Under the pieces are notes generated by a model, which was not told the origin of the DNA, searched no databases, and was given only the letters and a program-made list of their open reading frames with translations. DNA of 7,861 nucleotides, from contig JAWXCH010000066.1 in the NCBI GenBank assembly GCA_034440595.1, positions 1 through 7,861 of the forward strand. The letters run 5' to 3'. The position numbers and the translations under genes were made by a program. This stretch comes from JAWXCH01 sp034440595 (GTDB lineage: Bacteria > Planctomycetota > Planctomycetia > Pirellulales > JALHPA01). Positions within the stretch are counted from its first letter, which is position 1; the number at the start of each line of letters is the position of its first letter. Shown here piece after piece: positions 6,588 through 7,861 of this stretch.

Positions 6588-6607
6588 ATTTGTGCTGATT
6601 TGTGCTG
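6588..6607 (+). repeat. Perfect 10-bp tandem direct repeat
   Basis: ATTTGTGCTG occurs twice head to tail (6588-6597 and 6598-6607). The period of one helical turn puts both copies on the same face of the DNA. Both contain TTTGTG, also the left arm of the palindrome at 6528-6547. The repeat lies immediately upstream of the predicted minus-strand -35 box (6581-6586), where an activator would bind. Confidence 0.6.
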
Positions 6608-6617
6608 TGACCATTCG

Positions 6618-6639
6618 GGGTTGAGACCAACCTCAACCC
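6618..6639. repeat. 8-bp perfect inverted repeat (hairpin or operator)
   Basis: GGGTTGAG (6618-6625) and CTCAACCC (6632-6639) are exact reverse complements around a 6-nt loop. No T-run follows on either strand, so it is not an intrinsic terminator. It lies between the two candidate purD promoters and could be a binding site or a leader hairpin in a purD transcript starting upstream. Confidence 0.45.
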
Positions 6640-6671
6640 AATCGCGGTGCCTCTCCCGTAGCAAAAATGGG

Positions 6672-6682
6672 ATTGTAACAAT
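6672..6682. repeat. 11-bp palindrome ATTGTAACAAT, partial echo of the main operator
   Basis: ATTGT and ACAAT are inverted around one central base. TTGTAACAATT (6673-6683) matches TTGTGACAATT inside the main operator (6529-6539) at 10 of 11 positions. It could be a secondary half-site for the same regulator or a chance AT-rich palindrome. Confidence 0.35.
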
Positions 6683-6763
6683 TCTCGCCGAGGATGCGAG
6701 TCGTTTTGCCGAAAAGTGTGCGAAAGTACAGCCAATTTGCGCACAGGACTCCATGTGGCGGGT

Positions 6764-6793
6764 TTGCCGAATCGATCTGCTGCGCGGTATGTT
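6764..6793 (+). promoter_or_regulatory. Possible purD-proximal promoter
   Basis: TTGCCG (6764-6769) and TATGTT (6788-6793) are 18 bp apart, each matching four of six consensus positions. Transcription would begin near 6800, about 58 nt before the purD ATG, a more usual leader length than the upstream candidate. The boxes are weak and the call is tentative. Confidence 0.25.
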
Positions 6794-6857
6794 GTGAAAA
6801 ACATCGATCGCGACGCGCGGCTCGGTTCACAAGTTTTCGCAGGTCAAGGCCATCAGA

Positions 6858-7861
6858 ATGAACGTATTGATTATTGGAAACGGCGGACGCGAACATGCGC
6901 TGGCCTGGAAAATTCGCCAGAGTAAGCGTGTCGACCGCATTTTTGTCGCACCGGGGAACGCCGGAACCGCACTGGAAGCGGAGAATGTCGATATTGCGGT
7001 GACCGATTTTCCGCGACTGATCCAGTTTGCTAAGCAGAACAACATCCAGTTGACGGTCGTCGGCCCAGAAATTCCGCTAGTGGCGGGAATTGTGGATGCG
7101 TTTCAGAAGGAAAAGCTGCGGATTTTTGGACCTTCCAAGGCGGCCTCTGAGCTGGAAGGTAGCAAAGTCTTCTGTAAGAACTTGCTTCGTCAGGCCGATG
7201 TGCCGACGGCGGATTATCAAGTATTTCGCGACGTTAACCGCGCGACGTTGTTTTTGCGTGACCGTGAAGATGTGCCGGTTGTGGTGAAGGCTGACGGTTT
7301 GGCGGCGGGCAAAGGGGTCTTTGTCTGCAAGACTCGCAATGAAGCGATCGACGCAGTCCAGCGCATCGGTAAGACGAAAGAGTTTGGAGAGGCCGGCAAT
7401 CAATTGGTGATTGAAGAGCGACTGGATGGCCAAGAGGCCAGCGTGCTAGCGATCACCGATGGTCGAACGCTGCTGACGCTCCCTCCCGCACAGGATCACA
7501 AAGCGGCTTTTGACGGCGATCAGGGGCCAAATACCGGCGGAATGGGGGCCTACTCCCCTGCCCCGTTGATTACGGACAACGACCTGCGGCGGATTGAGTC
7601 GCAGGTTCTGGTGCCGGTTGTCCACGCAATGAAGCGGGCGCGACGCCCCTTCCGCGGCGTTTTGTACGCCGGCATGATGATGACCAACCAAGGGCCAAAG
7701 GTGCTGGAGTTCAACGTGCGGTTTGGTGACCCCGAGTGTCAGCCGCTGCTAATGCGGTTGGATAGCGATCTGGTGGATATTCTAGAGGCGGTCATCGACG
7801 AACGGCTGGATCAGATCGAACCTCCGCAATGGGACGCGCGGTCTGCTGTTTGCGTTGTCAT
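6858..7861 (+). CDS. purD: Phosphoribosylamine-glycine ligase (GAR synthetase), 3' end beyond window
   Basis: This cytosolic enzyme joins glycine to 5-phosphoribosylamine using ATP, the second step of purine synthesis. The visible 334 codons cover about four fifths of the usual 420-430 residues. The N-terminal GNGGREHA (7-14) is the family signature. VGPEIPLV (68-75), the ATP-grasp loop VVKADGLAAGKGV (142-154), GPNTGGMGAYSP (223-234) and the metal- and ATP-binding EFNVRFGDPEC (284-294) follow in the expected order and spacing. ATG at 6858 gives the standard family start, and AAGG 8 nt upstream is a plausible ribosome site. The gene is transcribed away from the complex III operon and shares its divergent upstream region; there is no obvious functional link beyond possible shared control. 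No frameshift or internal stop is seen; truncation is only the window edge. Confidence 0.97.
   Translation, partial: MNVLIIGNGGREHALAWKIRQSKRVDRIFVAPGNAGTALEAENVDIAVTDFPRLIQFAKQNNIQLTVVGPEIPLVAGIVDAFQKEKLRIFGPSKAASELEGSKVFCKNLLRQADVPTADYQVFRDVNRATLFLRDREDVPVVVKADGLAAGKGVFVCKTRNEAIDAVQRIGKTKEFGEAGNQLVIEERLDGQEASVLAITDGRTLLTLPPAQDHKAAFDGDQGPNTGGMGAYSPAPLITDNDLRRIESQVLVPVVHAMKRARRPFRGVLYAGMMMTNQGPKVLEFNVRFGDPECQPLLMRLDSDLVDILEAVIDERLDQIEPPQWDARSAVCVV

Larger units (their letters stand above)
6230..6857. other. Divergent intergenic regulatory region between complex III operon and purD
   Basis: 628 bp with no convincing gene on either strand. Short open frames here lack ribosome sites and recognisable protein features. 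The central part (about 6528-6690) is AT-richer than the flanks and holds the palindromic operator candidate, promoter-like boxes, a 10-bp direct repeat and several inverted repeats, listed separately. The stretch 6230-6430, which would be the leader of the complex III mRNA, shows no tRNA, known riboswitch or intrinsic terminator that I can recognise. Confidence 0.75.

Noticed and set aside
6717..6745. TGTGCG/CGCACA inverted repeat upstream of purD
   Set aside because: Six base pairs with a 17-nt loop are expected by chance in a region of this size.
6600..6804. Short frames on both strands upstream of purD
   Set aside because: They overlap each other on opposite strands, have no convincing start context and look non-coding.
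6230..6857. Mobile element, CRISPR array, tRNA or known riboswitch in the intergenic region
   Set aside because: I saw no terminal inverted repeats with a transposase, no regularly spaced repeats, no cloverleaf and no riboswitch core.
6858..7861. purD as a truncated pseudogene
   Set aside because: The frame is intact to the last base and all motifs are present; the missing C-terminus is only the window edge.

Overview
The window looks like chromosome of a planctomycete, probably a Pirellulaceae-like relative. This is an inference from protein style: a Rieske protein with a long Ala/Pro/Lys-rich N-terminal extension, a split b6-type cytochrome b, and a very large membrane-anchored multihaem cytochrome c. 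No rRNA or other taxonomic marker is present.

Positions 1-6229, minus strand: four consecutive genes encode a quinol:cytochrome c oxidoreductase (bc/b6f-type complex III). In order of transcription they are a Rieske 2Fe-2S protein (6229-5165), a b6-like cytochrome b carrying the four haem-b histidines (5047-4274), an enlarged subunit-IV-like cytochrome b half (4191-2818), and a multihaem cytochrome c (2748-1, running off the left edge). Gaps of about 69-117 bp without a clear terminator suggest one operon. Quinol would be oxidised at the Qo site formed by the two cytochrome b proteins. One electron would pass through the Rieske cluster to the haems of the large cytochrome, the other across the membrane through the b haems. 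Several residues point to a low-potential quinone such as menaquinone: the Qo motif is APWY rather than PEWY, the Rieske cluster loop has Phe where high-potential clusters have Tyr, and the cytochrome b has the b6-type cysteine that holds haem ci.

Positions 6230-6857: a 628-bp non-coding divergent regulatory region. Its key element is an almost perfect palindrome at 6528-6547 that matches the operator of the NADH-sensing repressor Rex and also the CRP half-site pattern. It lies just downstream of a good minus-strand promoter (TTGACA, 18 bp, TAAACT) for the respiratory operon. A possible plus-strand promoter overlaps it. Direct and inverted repeats surround it.

Positions 6858-7861, plus strand: purD (phosphoribosylamine-glycine ligase), cut by the right edge.

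The most interesting points are the candidate Rex-type operator on a complex III operon, the PDZ domain inserted between haems 1 and 2 of the cytochrome, the roughly 200-residue extra membrane domain on the subunit-IV protein, and three evenly spaced ILAAAR-like motifs in the cytosolic tail of the Rieske protein.
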